Assembly: GCF_039631295.1 (NCBI RefSeq)
Contig: NZ_JBDIVE010000002.1
Coordinates: 310,001-374,000, forward strand
DNA length: 64,000 nucleotides
Origin: Viridibacterium sediminicola
GTDB taxonomy: Bacteria > Pseudomonadota > Gammaproteobacteria > Burkholderiales > Rhodocyclaceae
Direction of reading: 5' to 3'
Below the pieces are notes generated by a model. It was not told the DNA's origin and made no database searches. It saw only the letters and a program-made list of their open reading frames with translations. This document shows positions 48,091-56,745 of the stretch, one piece after another. Within the stretch, counting starts at the first letter, position 1. Each line of letters begins with the position of its first letter. The position numbers and the translations under genes are program-made.

Positions 48091-49321
48091 TCCACACGCG
48101 TTTCTCTTCATCGTATGAGTAACGGTTGTAGACCCCCTCTATCCCAGGCTGAACATGACCGATTGCAGCCTCAGCAACATCAGTCGGACATCCCATTTTT
48201 GTAAGCAAAGTACGGCCTGTCCTGCGCAAGTCGTGCGCCCCCCAGTTCGATACCGGTAGACGCACGCGCTTGTACTCGTCTCGCATCGAGGCATACGGCT
48301 GATGATAATAGACGCGCTCGCTAACGACTTTTTGTTCAATGCACCGACCGGGTATGCGAGACGGGAATAGATACCCCGGCCCGTACAGCTTCAACCTGCG
48401 CAAGACAACCTCTTTGGCTCGCCCGACCAGAGGCACGCGTATATCTGTCGCGGTGTCTCGATTGCGATTTTTTGTCTTCGCTTTCGGAATAGTCCACCAC
48501 AGACCGTCCTTTTCTTCGCTGACCTCTCGCCCTTCAATTGCCGTTATCTCAGCGCCTCGCATCAGCGTCCAGAGGTAAAGGGTCAGAATGTCTGCAGTGG
48601 ACTCAGGGAAGTTGGGCAGCCACGGAATGAGCAACGACAGCTCAGTCTCCGAGAGCACGCGCTTTACCGTGCCAATGTGCTTGCCGGACATTACCCGCCC
48701 CTTTGATTTCAACTTCCCCCGTAGCACCATTCGCCACCAGTTCGGCGTCGCCTCTTTGATCTTGCCCGCATCGAGCGCCCAGTCCCAGCACAGCCCCAGC
48801 TCGCGGCGCAGGCTGTTGGCAAGAACCGGGGTGCGGCGGTGAGAGTCGATCAGATCGAACGCTACCGAGCGCGTCACACCCTCCGGCTGCAGGCTGTTTA
48901 TCGGGCCACACATGGTCTTGAACATGCGGCGCACCTCCTTTGCCCCTTTCGGCGCCCTGTGCTGTTCGATATAGCGCACTAGGAAGTCCTCAAGCATCGC
49001 CTCGACCGTGTATCGCCTGGGCGCCGCTGATCGCGCAGCCACGGCCTTCTTTTCCTGCGCTACCGCCTTTTTCTCGGCCACCGGGTCATCACCAGATTCG
49101 CGCAGCAGGCGCTTCGCTTCCCAGGCAGCAACGGCCGACGGCAGAGACATCGCCGGCCAGCGCCCCAGTTTAAGCTGCTTCATGCGACCATCCTGAGCTT
49201 TGTAGCGGTACACCCAAGTGCGATACTGCTGGGTGGCCACAAGCCGCAGTCCGGCGCAACCTTCAATGATCATGTGCTCGCCCGGAGCGAGCATTTTTGC
49301 TGTTCTTGCGTCAAATCGCAT
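48029..49321 (-). CDS. int: P4-type tyrosine integrase
   Basis: This encodes 430 residues. The DUF4102-like arm-binding domain (1-90, VYRYKAQDGRMKQLKLGRWP) and SAM-like core-binding domain (about 100-200) are followed by the catalytic domain with R255 (LMRGAEI), H363 and R366 (HDLRRT), H389 (GHVQ) and Y398 (VYNRY), a complete tyrosine-recombinase set. It integrates and excises the prophage, and its site lies next to mutS. Arm-type repeats are found just upstream of the start codon. Confidence 0.85.
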   Translation of the reverse strand: MRFDARTAKMLAPGEHMIIEGCAGLRLVATQQYRTWVYRYKAQDGRMKQLKLGRWPAMSLPSAVAAWEAKRLLRESGDDPVAEKKAVAQEKKAVAARSAAPRRYTVEAMLEDFLVRYIEQHRAPKGAKEVRRMFKTMCGPINSLQPEGVTRSVAFDLIDSHRRTPVLANSLRRELGLCWDWALDAGKIKEATPNWWRMVLRGKLKSKGRVMSGKHIGTVKRVLSETELSLLIPWLPNFPESTADILTLYLWTLMRGAEITAIEGREVSEEKDGLWWTIPKAKTKNRNRDTATDIRVPLVGRAKEVVLRRLKLYGPGYLFPSRIPGRCIEQKVVSERVYYHQPYASMRDEYKRVRLPVSNWGAHDLRRTGRTLLTKMGCPTDVAEAAIGHVQPGIEGVYNRYSYDEEKRVWITRLSDLLEKLASPSQPVEA

Positions 49322-49400
49322 GGCGTAGGTTTTTGCACAAAGGACTGCAAAAGTTACGCCAACAGCGTAGGTTTAGCAAGGTGTACATAGGCGTAGATAG
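49322..49400. promoter_or_regulatory. Likely attR/attP arm region with GGCGTAG repeats
   Basis: GGCGTAGGTTTTT (49322-49334), GCGTAGGTTTAG (49365-49376) and GGCGTAGATAG (49390-49400) are direct repeats, and GTTACGCC (49353-49360) is an inverted copy. Spacing and location next to the integrase start fit arm-type integrase sites. The crossover core itself is not identifiable without the left end. Confidence 0.55.
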
Positions 49401-49450
49401 ACAATCAAATCAACGCATCACACACGAACAAACCAATACAAATCAAGAAG

Positions 49451-52051
49451 ATGAGCGATTTTTACAATTCAATTCAGGCACTTACGGAAGCTGAAATAAG
49501 CAGCCACACACCAGTGATGCAGCAATATCTGCGCATCAAAGTACAGCACCCGGACACCTTGTTGTTCTACCGCATGGGGGACTTCTACGAGCTGTTCTTC
49601 GAAGACGCCGAGAAGGCCGCGCGCATCCTCGACATTACCCTGACCACGCGCGGCGCCTCGGCCGGCAAGCCGATCAAGATGGCTGGCGTGCCGCATCACG
49701 CGCTGGAGCCCTACCTCGCCAAGCTGGTGAAGATCGGCGAATCGGCGGTGATTGCCGAACAGGTTGGCGAACCCGGCGCGACCAAGGGGCCGATGGAGCG
49801 TGCCGTGAGCCGCATCGTCACCCCCGGCACGCTGACCGATGCCGCCCTGCTCGATGACCGCGCCGATGCGCCGCTGCTGGCGGTGCAGCTCAATCGCGGC
49901 GTGCTGGGTCTGGCCTGGCTGAACCTCGCCAATGGCGACTTCCGCATCGTCGAGACCGAGCCTGAATCGCTGATCAGCCACCTCGAACGCCTGCGCCCGG
50001 CCGAAGCCCTGCTGCCCGAATCGCTCAAGCTGCCGGCACTCGAAGCCCGCGTGCCGGCGATCCGTCGCCTCGCCGACTGGCAGTTCGACGCCAAGACCGC
50101 GCAGGAATTGCTGACCACGCATTTCGGCACGCATGACCTCGCCGGCTTCGGCGCCGAAGGCCTCGATGTGGCGCTGGCCGCCGCCGCCGCCCTGTTCGAT
50201 TACGCCCGCGCCACGCAACGCCAGAGCCTGGGCCACATCAGCACGCTCAAGGTCGAAGCGGAAGGCGACTACCTGCGCATGGATGCGCACACGCGGCGCA
50301 ATCTGGAAATCACCGAAACTCTGCGCGGTGAGCCGGCGCCAACCCTGCTCTCGCTGCTCGACTTGAGCGCCACCAGCATGGGCTCGCGCTGGCTGCGCCA
50401 CGCCCTGCATCACCCGCTGGCCAATCGCCACGCCTGCCGTTTGCGCCACGATGCCGTCGGCATGCTGCTCGGCAATGCCGGCGATGGCCCGCTCAGCGCC
50501 GTCGGCGCAGCGCTGCGGACAATTGCCGATATCGAACGCATCGCCACGCGCATCGCCCTCTCCAGCGTTCGGCCGCGCGAACTGGCGGCCCTGCGCGACA
50601 GCCTGGCCACGCTGGAATCGGTGCGTGCGCCGATCAGCGCTTGCAGCGCCGAACTGCTGCAACAGATTCATCAAGACCTCGCCACGCCGCTGGACACCCT
50701 GCTCCTGCTGCAGTCGGCGATTGCCGCCGAGCCTGCCACCCAGGTGCGTGACGGTGGCGTCATCGCACGCGGCTTCGATGCCGAACTGGACGAGCTGCGC
50801 GACATCCAGAACAACTGCGGCGAATTCCTCGTCGCGCTGGAAACGCGTGAGCGCGAACGCACCGGCATCAGCACGCTGAAGGTGGAGTTCAACCGCGTGC
50901 ATGGCTTCTACATCGAAGTCACCCACGCCAACACTGACAAGGTGCCGGACGACTACCGCCGCCGCCAGACCATGAAGAATGCCGAGCGCTACATCACGCC
51001 CGAGCTCAAGACCTTCGAGGACAAGGCGCTGTCGGCCCAGGAACGCTCACTGGCGCGCGAGAAGCTGCTCTACGAAGAGATCCTGGCGCGCCTGCTGCCG
51101 CAGGTCGGCCCGCTGCAGCGCATCGCCCACGCCATCGCCCTGCTCGACGGCCTCAATGCCTTTGCCCACGCCGCCGCGCGCTACGACTACCGCGCACCGC
51201 TGCTGGTCGAGGAACCACTGATCGACATCCGTGGCGGCCGCCACCCGGTGGTCGAGCGCCAGGTGGACAATTTCATCAGCAACGACGTGCTGCTCGCTCC
51301 CACGCGCCGCATGCTGCTGGTGACCGGCCCCAATATGGGCGGTAAATCGACCTATATGCGGCAGGTTGCACTGATCGTGCTGCTCGCGCACTGCGGCGCC
51401 TTCGTGCCGGCCAGCGAGGCACGCATCGGCCCGATGGATGCGATCTTCACGCGCATCGGCGCTTCCGACGATCTGGCCTCGGGCCGTTCGACCTTCATGG
51501 TCGAGATGACCGAAGCGGCTGCCATCCTCAATGCGGCAACCGACCGCAGCCTGGTTCTGATGGATGAGATCGGCCGCGGCACCTCGACCTTCGACGGCAT
51601 GGCCCTGGCCTATTCGATTGCCCGCCACCTGCTCGACAAGAACCAGAGCTACGCGCTGTTTTCGACGCATTACTTCGAGCTCACGCGCCTCGGCCAGGAA
51701 TACCCCGAGTGCGCCAATGTGCACCTGGGCGCCGTCGAACACGGCCACAGCATCGTCTTCCTGCACGCCGTCAAGGACGGCCCGGCGTCGCAGAGTTACG
51801 GGATCGAGGTCGCCGCGCTGGCTGGCATTCCACAAACCGTGGTGCGCGACGCCAAGCGCCGCCTGCGCGCGCTCGAATCGCGCGAGATCGCCAGCGGCCC
51901 GCAGGACGACCTGTTTGTCGGCCTGCCCGAGCCCGAACCGGCACAGGTCAGCCACCCGGCACTGACCCAGCTCGCCGAACTCGACCCGGACAGCATGAGT
52001 CCGCGGGAGGCACTCGAAGCGCTGTATGCGCTCAGAGCTCGCTTGAATTGA
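49451..52051 (+). CDS. mutS: DNA mismatch repair protein MutS
   Basis: This encodes 866 residues. The mismatch-binding loop is MGDFYELFFEDAEKAARILD with the F-x-E motif. The ATPase has Walker A GPNMGGKST, Walker B LVLMDEIGRGTSTFDGMALA and the C-terminal dimerisation region ending EALYALRARLN. It recognises mispairs after replication and recruits MutL. The first 17 residues (MSDFYNSIQALTEAEIS), before the family-typical HTPVMQQYL, are AT-rich and may come from the prophage junction. There is no clear ribosome-binding site at the expected spacing, only AAGAAG touching the ATG. Confidence 0.9.
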   Translation: MSDFYNSIQALTEAEISSHTPVMQQYLRIKVQHPDTLLFYRMGDFYELFFEDAEKAARILDITLTTRGASAGKPIKMAGVPHHALEPYLAKLVKIGESAVIAEQVGEPGATKGPMERAVSRIVTPGTLTDAALLDDRADAPLLAVQLNRGVLGLAWLNLANGDFRIVETEPESLISHLERLRPAEALLPESLKLPALEARVPAIRRLADWQFDAKTAQELLTTHFGTHDLAGFGAEGLDVALAAAAALFDYARATQRQSLGHISTLKVEAEGDYLRMDAHTRRNLEITETLRGEPAPTLLSLLDLSATSMGSRWLRHALHHPLANRHACRLRHDAVGMLLGNAGDGPLSAVGAALRTIADIERIATRIALSSVRPRELAALRDSLATLESVRAPISACSAELLQQIHQDLATPLDTLLLLQSAIAAEPATQVRDGGVIARGFDAELDELRDIQNNCGEFLVALETRERERTGISTLKVEFNRVHGFYIEVTHANTDKVPDDYRRRQTMKNAERYITPELKTFEDKALSAQERSLAREKLLYEEILARLLPQVGPLQRIAHAIALLDGLNAFAHAAARYDYRAPLLVEEPLIDIRGGRHPVVERQVDNFISNDVLLAPTRRMLLVTGPNMGGKSTYMRQVALIVLLAHCGAFVPASEARIGPMDAIFTRIGASDDLASGRSTFMVEMTEAAAILNAATDRSLVLMDEIGRGTSTFDGMALAYSIARHLLDKNQSYALFSTHYFELTRLGQEYPECANVHLGAVEHGHSIVFLHAVKDGPASQSYGIEVAALAGIPQTVVRDAKRRLRALESREIASGPQDDLFVGLPEPEPAQVSHPALTQLAELDPDSMSPREALEALYALRARLN

Positions 52052-52144
52052 GATCACCACAAGGCCAGGAGTCTTCTGTTTGCTTGCGGGCTTGTTTTTC
52101 AGCCGGGTGCTAGAATCAAATCTCAGTTTTGGGAGGGAAAGCTC

Positions 52145-52336
52145 ATGGCCAAAGCAAAAAGTACGCAAATCGGCAGCAATATTCGCCCAGTAGCCACCAA
52201 GCCCGAGTCAGAAATTTCGCGCTTGCGTTCCGCGGTTGAACGTCTGAATGCGAACCCTGAGCAGGCGCGCCGCTTGATGGTGAATGCAGGCATTTACTCT
52301 AGCAAAGGCAAACTGACGAAGACCTATGGTGGATAA
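52145..52336 (+). CDS. Small protein paired with an ART-like toxin candidate (possible antitoxin)
   Basis: This encodes 63 residues with GGGAGG about 9 bases upstream and a TAGAAT-like -10 box before it. SEISRLRSAVERLNANPEQA then RRLMVNAGIYSSKGKLTKTY is a pattern seen in small genes placed ahead of the ART-like protein in many genomes. It is charged and helical. The next gene starts 5 bases after its stop. An antitoxin role is inference from layout. The two genes are richer in AT than mutS. Confidence 0.5.
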   Translation: MAKAKSTQIGSNIRPVATKPESEISRLRSAVERLNANPEQARRLMVNAGIYSSKGKLTKTYGG

Positions 52337-52341
52337 AACCA

Positions 52342-52935
52342 ATGTCAGCCAATTCCCGCTATGAGATTTTGCCCGGGCTTCTACTTGGCTTTCATGGCAC
52401 GGATGCAAAAATAGCCGAACGCGTGCTTGCAGGACATGAACATTTAACTCCCAGTAAAAACGACTACGATTGGCTGGGGCATGGAATTTACCTCTGGGAA
52501 TACAGCCCCCAGCGCGCGGAAGACTTTGCCCGGCAAAGCGCCAAAGAACCAAAGATCACCAAAGGGAAAATCGAAACGCCTGCGGTGGTGGGCGTCATTA
52601 TTGATCCAGGGCTCTGCTTGAACATGCTTGAAGCTTCTGCGCTCGAACAAGCAGCACTGGCCTACGAAGCACTTGCATCAAATCATCCAGACAAACTGCC
52701 CTCCAACAAGGGTGGTGCGGACTTGAGGCAGCGCCACCTTGATTGCGCCGTCCTGCAGATGCTCCACACTATCCGCGCAGCAGAAAACCTCCCCAGCTAT
52801 GACACAGTGCGTGGCGCCTTCTGGGAAGGAGACCCCATTTATCCAAACGCCGGTTTCCGCGCAAAAAATCACGTCCAGATTTGCATCAGAAACACTGACT
52901 GCATCAAAGGCTATTTTCGCGTTATATCTGAATAG
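52342..52935 (+). CDS. Putative ADP-ribosyltransferase-fold protein (toxin candidate)
   Basis: This encodes 197 residues. LLLGFHGTDAKIAERVLAGH (H), DYDWLGHGIYLWEYSPQRAE (Y) and NHVQICIRNTDCIKG (Q) follow the H-Y-[E/D/Q] order of ART/PARP-type folds that bind NAD. Proteins like it, with DWLGHGIYFWE, are widespread and unannotated, next to a small gene as here. It has no secretion signal, so it acts in the cytoplasm. Toxin status is a hypothesis. The known fact is only the motif resemblance. Confidence 0.55.
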   Translation: MSANSRYEILPGLLLGFHGTDAKIAERVLAGHEHLTPSKNDYDWLGHGIYLWEYSPQRAEDFARQSAKEPKITKGKIETPAVVGVIIDPGLCLNMLEASALEQAALAYEALASNHPDKLPSNKGGADLRQRHLDCAVLQMLHTIRAAENLPSYDTVRGAFWEGDPIYPNAGFRAKNHVQICIRNTDCIKGYFRVISE

Positions 52936-52959
52936 TCAAGATAAGGCCGCGCGTGGGAC

Positions 52960-53955
52960 TCAGAACAGGAACGACGCGCTCAGCGCATCGAAGGTGTCGC
53001 TCTTGGTCTGCCAGTGGAACTCCTTGCTGCGCCAGACGTGGGTCAGGGTCAGGCGCCAGCGCGACAGCATCCACACCGCGCCGACCTGCAGATCGCCCAC
53101 CAGGTTGCGCTTGGTGACCGAGGGACTGTCGCGGAAGCTGTTGCCATCGAGGAAGATGTTGCGCAGGACCCAGCGCGCGTCGAAACCGGCAAAGCCATAC
53201 AGGCCATTGCCCGGGCGGAAGTAACCGGAACCCGGCAAGGCGGGCCCGATGCGCGGTACGCCGTAGTCATCGGGGATGCTGCCGAAACGGAAGGTCGCGC
53301 CGGCATTGGCGTAGGTCCAGGCATTGCCCAGCGCCGCGCCGCCGTGCCACATCCACTGCTGTTGCAGCGGACCCAGCGCGGTTTTGTCGGTACGCCACAT
53401 GCGCTCGTAGATCAACTCCAGGGTCGGCTCGTCGTGCAGCTGGTAATCCCAGCCGGCCGGATGCGTGGCGCCGATCAGGTGATGCCAGTTGGTCTGTACG
53501 GTCTCGCCCTGTGAAGCAGGGCCGACGATGCCGACGCCCAGCGCCAGGCGCTCCTGCAGATTGCCATTGGTGACGATCACCCCCGCGCTCAGATTGAGCC
53601 AGCCGGCATACGGGCGATCGTGTGCGTCGGGCGTGCGGCTGGCGATATCGACCGGGGTGAAGATGCTCTGCCCCAGCGAGAACTCGGTGCGCACATCCGG
53701 CTGTCCATCCAGGCCCGCCGCTGGCTGCAACGGCAGATAGCGATGCAAGGCCTTGAGCCAGCGCGGCTCCTCATTACGTTCGTGCAGGTAGCTCAGCAAC
53801 ATGCCGTGCGTGTAATGGCTGTCGCTCGGGCCGAAGGAGTCATTCTCCACCACGGCGGAGAAAATGCCCTCGGCACGCGGCGCAGTCTGGGCTGTCGCGC
53901 TGCCGAGCCAGAGCATGGCCAGCGCGGGAGCGAAAAATCGGATGGCAGGTTTCAT
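52960..53955 (-). CDS. lpxR: LpxR-like outer-membrane lipid A deacylase (DUF2219)
   Basis: This encodes 331 residues. A signal peptide (about 1-22, PALAMLWLGSATAQ) is followed by VVENDSFGPSDSHYTHGMLL and DRPYAGWLNLSAGV, the conserved DUF2219 motifs with the catalytic Asn/Asp/Ser/His region, and ends DALSASFLF with an aromatic C-terminus typical of beta barrels. LpxR removes the 3'-acyl groups of lipid A in the outer membrane. The activity here is assumed from family. It converges with the ART-like gene. Confidence 0.8.
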   Translation of the reverse strand: MKPAIRFFAPALAMLWLGSATAQTAPRAEGIFSAVVENDSFGPSDSHYTHGMLLSYLHERNEEPRWLKALHRYLPLQPAAGLDGQPDVRTEFSLGQSIFTPVDIASRTPDAHDRPYAGWLNLSAGVIVTNGNLQERLALGVGIVGPASQGETVQTNWHHLIGATHPAGWDYQLHDEPTLELIYERMWRTDKTALGPLQQQWMWHGGAALGNAWTYANAGATFRFGSIPDDYGVPRIGPALPGSGYFRPGNGLYGFAGFDARWVLRNIFLDGNSFRDSPSVTKRNLVGDLQVGAVWMLSRWRLTLTHVWRSKEFHWQTKSDTFDALSASFLF

Positions 53956-53970
53956 CTGCCGGATCTTACG

Positions 53971-55374
53971 TCATCCAGGGGCCGACGCCCGCCACACTTG
54001 CTCCATCTGCCAGGCCAGGGCAAGCACTTGCGCATCCGCGTAGCGGGGCCCCACCACTTGCAAGCCAACGGGCAGCCCCTGGCGGCCCTGTCCGCAGGGA
54101 ATCGACAGCGCCGGCACGCCGCAATAATTGAACAAGGGCGTGTAGGCGGCGTGGCCGCGCGGCCCGGCCGGTTTGCCGCCGATTTCTGCGGGGCCGATCG
54201 CCTCCACAGACCAGGCTTCGACAGGTGATGTCGGGCACAGCAAGATGTCGTAGGAGCCGAAAAACTCAGCCAGCGCCTGCGCCAGCTTGTCGCGCAACAA
54301 CAGCACGGCCGCCAGCTGCGGGCCAGCAACCTGCTGGCCAAGACGGATCTGCTCGGCAATATTCGGCACGAAGTCTTGCGGCGCGCGCGCCAAAGCAGCG
54401 CCAAACATCGCCGCCAACTCGGACTGCTGCAAGGCCAGCAACGGATACTCTGCCGCGCCAGCCGGCCAACTGGGGCTCGCCACATCAATCTGCCAGCCGG
54501 CCGCGCGCAGACGCTCCACAGCCGCCCGCATCGCGGCAGCTACATCTTCGTCAATCGCAAAACCGCAGCCCAGATCCAGCGAGAAGGCCAGGCGCAATGG
54601 CGGCAACGGCGCCTTGAGCGCTGGCATGGCGCGCAGGCGGCCGAATTCGGGCTGCGAGAGCGGATCGCGCGCATCGAAATCGGCCAGTGCGTCGAACATC
54701 AGCGCCACGTCTTCGACATCGCGCCCGATCTGGCCGATCACCGACAGCATGTGATTGGGGTCGTCAAAGCCCCAGGGGTTGGGCACCGCACCCAGCGTCG
54801 GCTTGAAGCCCACAAGTCCGGTGTGCGCGGCCGGTCGCCGCGTCGAACCGCCCGCATCGGTGGCCAACGCCAGCGGTGCCATGCCCGACGCGACGGCCGC
54901 GACCGCGCCGCCCGACGAGCCACCGGGCGTGCGCGTCAAATCCAGCGGATTACGCGTCACGCCATGCAGCAGATTGTGAGTGACGCCCATGCAGGCGAAT
55001 TCCGAGCAATTGCTGATGCCCAGCATCACGGCGCCCAGCGCACGCAGGCGCGCCACACACCACGAGTCGCGCGGCGCAATGAAGTCACGGAACAGGCGCG
55101 AGCCGAAGGTGGCGGGCAGATCCGCCACCCACAGATTGTCCTTCACCGTAAAAGCCACACCGGCCAGGGGCAGCTGCTCGCCTGCGGCCAGACGCGCATC
55201 GACCTCGGCCGCTTCGGCCAGCACCGCGTCACGCTGGTAATGAATCAGCGCGTTGAGCGCCGGATTCTGTTGCTCGACACGATCACACAACGCTACGGCC
55301 ACTTGCCGGGCACTGAGCTCACCCGCGTTCACTTGCGCGGCAATTTGCCGCGCCGACATCCACTCGATCGACAT
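53971..55374 (-). CDS. Amidase-signature-family enzyme
   Basis: This encodes 467 residues from MSIEWMSARQIAAQVNAGEL (GGAGAG upstream). The Ser-cisSer-Lys triad is present: K78 in FTVKDN, S153/S154 in PGGSSGGAVAAVA and S177 in ATDAGGSTR. It hydrolyses amide bonds. Related enzymes act on aliphatic amides, allophanate or carbamoyl compounds. It diverges from a sigma-54-type promoter and ABC transporter genes and probably releases ammonia from an imported compound. Substrate not determined by sequence. Confidence 0.8.
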   Translation of the reverse strand: MSIEWMSARQIAAQVNAGELSARQVAVALCDRVEQQNPALNALIHYQRDAVLAEAAEVDARLAAGEQLPLAGVAFTVKDNLWVADLPATFGSRLFRDFIAPRDSWCVARLRALGAVMLGISNCSEFACMGVTHNLLHGVTRNPLDLTRTPGGSSGGAVAAVASGMAPLALATDAGGSTRRPAAHTGLVGFKPTLGAVPNPWGFDDPNHMLSVIGQIGRDVEDVALMFDALADFDARDPLSQPEFGRLRAMPALKAPLPPLRLAFSLDLGCGFAIDEDVAAAMRAAVERLRAAGWQIDVASPSWPAGAAEYPLLALQQSELAAMFGAALARAPQDFVPNIAEQIRLGQQVAGPQLAAVLLLRDKLAQALAEFFGSYDILLCPTSPVEAWSVEAIGPAEIGGKPAGPRGHAAYTPLFNYCGVPALSIPCGQGRQGLPVGLQVVGPRYADAQVLALAWQMEQVWRASAPG

Positions 55375-55470
55375 TCGCTCTCCAAGACTGCCGCAGCAGC
55401 ATCTGCGCACCAAAGACGCTCAACACAGGAAAACTGAGCGCCCAAACAGTGCAACATTTCGTCAAATATT

Positions 55471-55480
55471 TTGTGTACAA
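55471..55480. promoter_or_regulatory. GntR-type operator TTGTGTACAA
   Basis: This is a TTGT-N2-ACAA palindrome in the 262-bp divergent region between the amidase and ABC genes. The same symmetry occurs at 61366-61377 and 62413-62424, each before another gene of the cluster. Confidence 0.55.
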
Positions 55481-55585
55481 CTTAACCCGTAAATACACAA
55501 CACAAAACTCAAGCACTAGTTTAACGCAATGTTTTAATTAGATTTTATGCAATACAACAATGTACATCATCAACCCACAAACAAC

Positions 55586-55601
55586 TGGCATTGCACTTGC
55601 T
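55586..55601 (+). promoter_or_regulatory. Sigma-54-type promoter
   Basis: TGGCATTGCACTTGCT matches the -24 GG / -12 GC consensus with 10 bases between the GG and GC doublets. It lies 36 bases before the ABC ATPase start codon. The AT-rich sequence upstream could bind an activator such as NtrC. Confidence 0.6.
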
Positions 55602-55636
55602 AAACAGCGTTCATCAGTCAATTTCCGTACCTGCCC

Positions 55637-56728
55637 ATGAGCACTCCCGCCCACGGTTTCAGCATCACGCTGGACGACATCCTTCACCAGTACGGCAGCT
55701 CCGTTGCCGTCGATCATGTGACCCTGGAGATCGCTGCGGGCAAGCTGGTGTCACTGCTCGGCCCCTCAGGCTGCGGCAAAACCACCTTGCTGCGCATCAT
55801 CGGCGGCTTCATCCAGCAGACTTCCGGGCGCGTCATCGTCGGCGGGCGGCCCATCGATGATTTGCCGCCCAACAAGCGCGAAGTCGGCATCGTCTTCCAG
55901 AACTACGCGCTGTTCCCGCACATGAGCGTTGCCGACAACATCGCCTACGGCCTGGCCGCTCGCGGTGAGGATCGCGCCCTGCAAAAGAAGCGCACGGCCG
56001 AAATGCTGGAACTGGTGCAGATGGCGCACCTGGCTGATCGCCTGCCGCGTGCCCTCTCCGGCGGCCAGCAGCAGCGCGTGGCACTGGCCCGCGCGCTGGC
56101 GGTGGAACCACGCATCCTGCTGCTCGACGAGCCTTTCGCGGCGCTCGACAAGAGTCTGCGCCTGGACATGCAGATCGAGATCAAGCGCATCCAGCGCCAG
56201 TCCGGCACCACCTGCATCATGGTTACGCATGATCAGGAAGAAGCGCTGTCGATGTCCGACAGCGTGGCCGTACTCAATCGCGGCAAGCTCGAACAATTCG
56301 GCACGCCGTCGGAAATCTACGACCGTCCGCAAAGCCTCTTCGTCAATCAGTTCGTCGGCAGCGCCAATCAGCTGGAGGGCCGGCTTGCCAGACTCTCGGC
56401 AGATGCCTGCGAAGTGCAACTGGCCTCTGGTCAAAGCTTGCTGTGCGCCGCGCCGCGCATGGCACTGGCCGAAGGCAGTGCCGTCATCGCCTGCGTGCGG
56501 CCCGAGAGCCTGCGCCTGAGCAGCGATGGCAGCGGCATGCCGGCCACGGTCGAGCTCGGTATGCCGCTAGGCCCGACCATCGTGCATGAAGTCATCACCG
56601 ATGACGGCCTGCGCCTCAAGACATCCGAACCACGCCTGCCGGGGCTTGAGCCCCGCGCAAGCGGCACGCGCATTGGCGTCAGTCCGCTGGCCGCCAGTGC
56701 GATCCAGGTTTTTTCAGCCCAAGTCTGA
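55637..56728 (+). CDS. ABC transporter ATP-binding protein (PotA-type)
   Basis: This encodes 363 residues. Walker A GPSGCGKTT (42-50), signature LSGGQQQR (139-146), Walker B RILLLDEP (158-165), and a C-terminal TOBE-like region (about 240-360). The PotA/FbpC-type sequence is typical for importers of polyamines and small organic compounds. It forms an operon with a binding protein and two permeases. No ribosome-binding site is strong (TACCTGCCC before ATG). Confidence 0.85.
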   Translation: MSTPAHGFSITLDDILHQYGSSVAVDHVTLEIAAGKLVSLLGPSGCGKTTLLRIIGGFIQQTSGRVIVGGRPIDDLPPNKREVGIVFQNYALFPHMSVADNIAYGLAARGEDRALQKKRTAEMLELVQMAHLADRLPRALSGGQQQRVALARALAVEPRILLLDEPFAALDKSLRLDMQIEIKRIQRQSGTTCIMVTHDQEEALSMSDSVAVLNRGKLEQFGTPSEIYDRPQSLFVNQFVGSANQLEGRLARLSADACEVQLASGQSLLCAAPRMALAEGSAVIACVRPESLRLSSDGSGMPATVELGMPLGPTIVHEVITDDGLRLKTSEPRLPGLEPRASGTRIGVSPLAASAIQVFSAQV

Positions 56729-56745
56729 CCCGAAAGGAGCTTTAC

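Noticed and set aside
49469..50926. 485-codon - strand open frame opposite mutS
   Set aside because: mutS is unmistakable on the + strand. The opposite frame is Gly/Arg/Gln-rich and lacks any recognisable motif.
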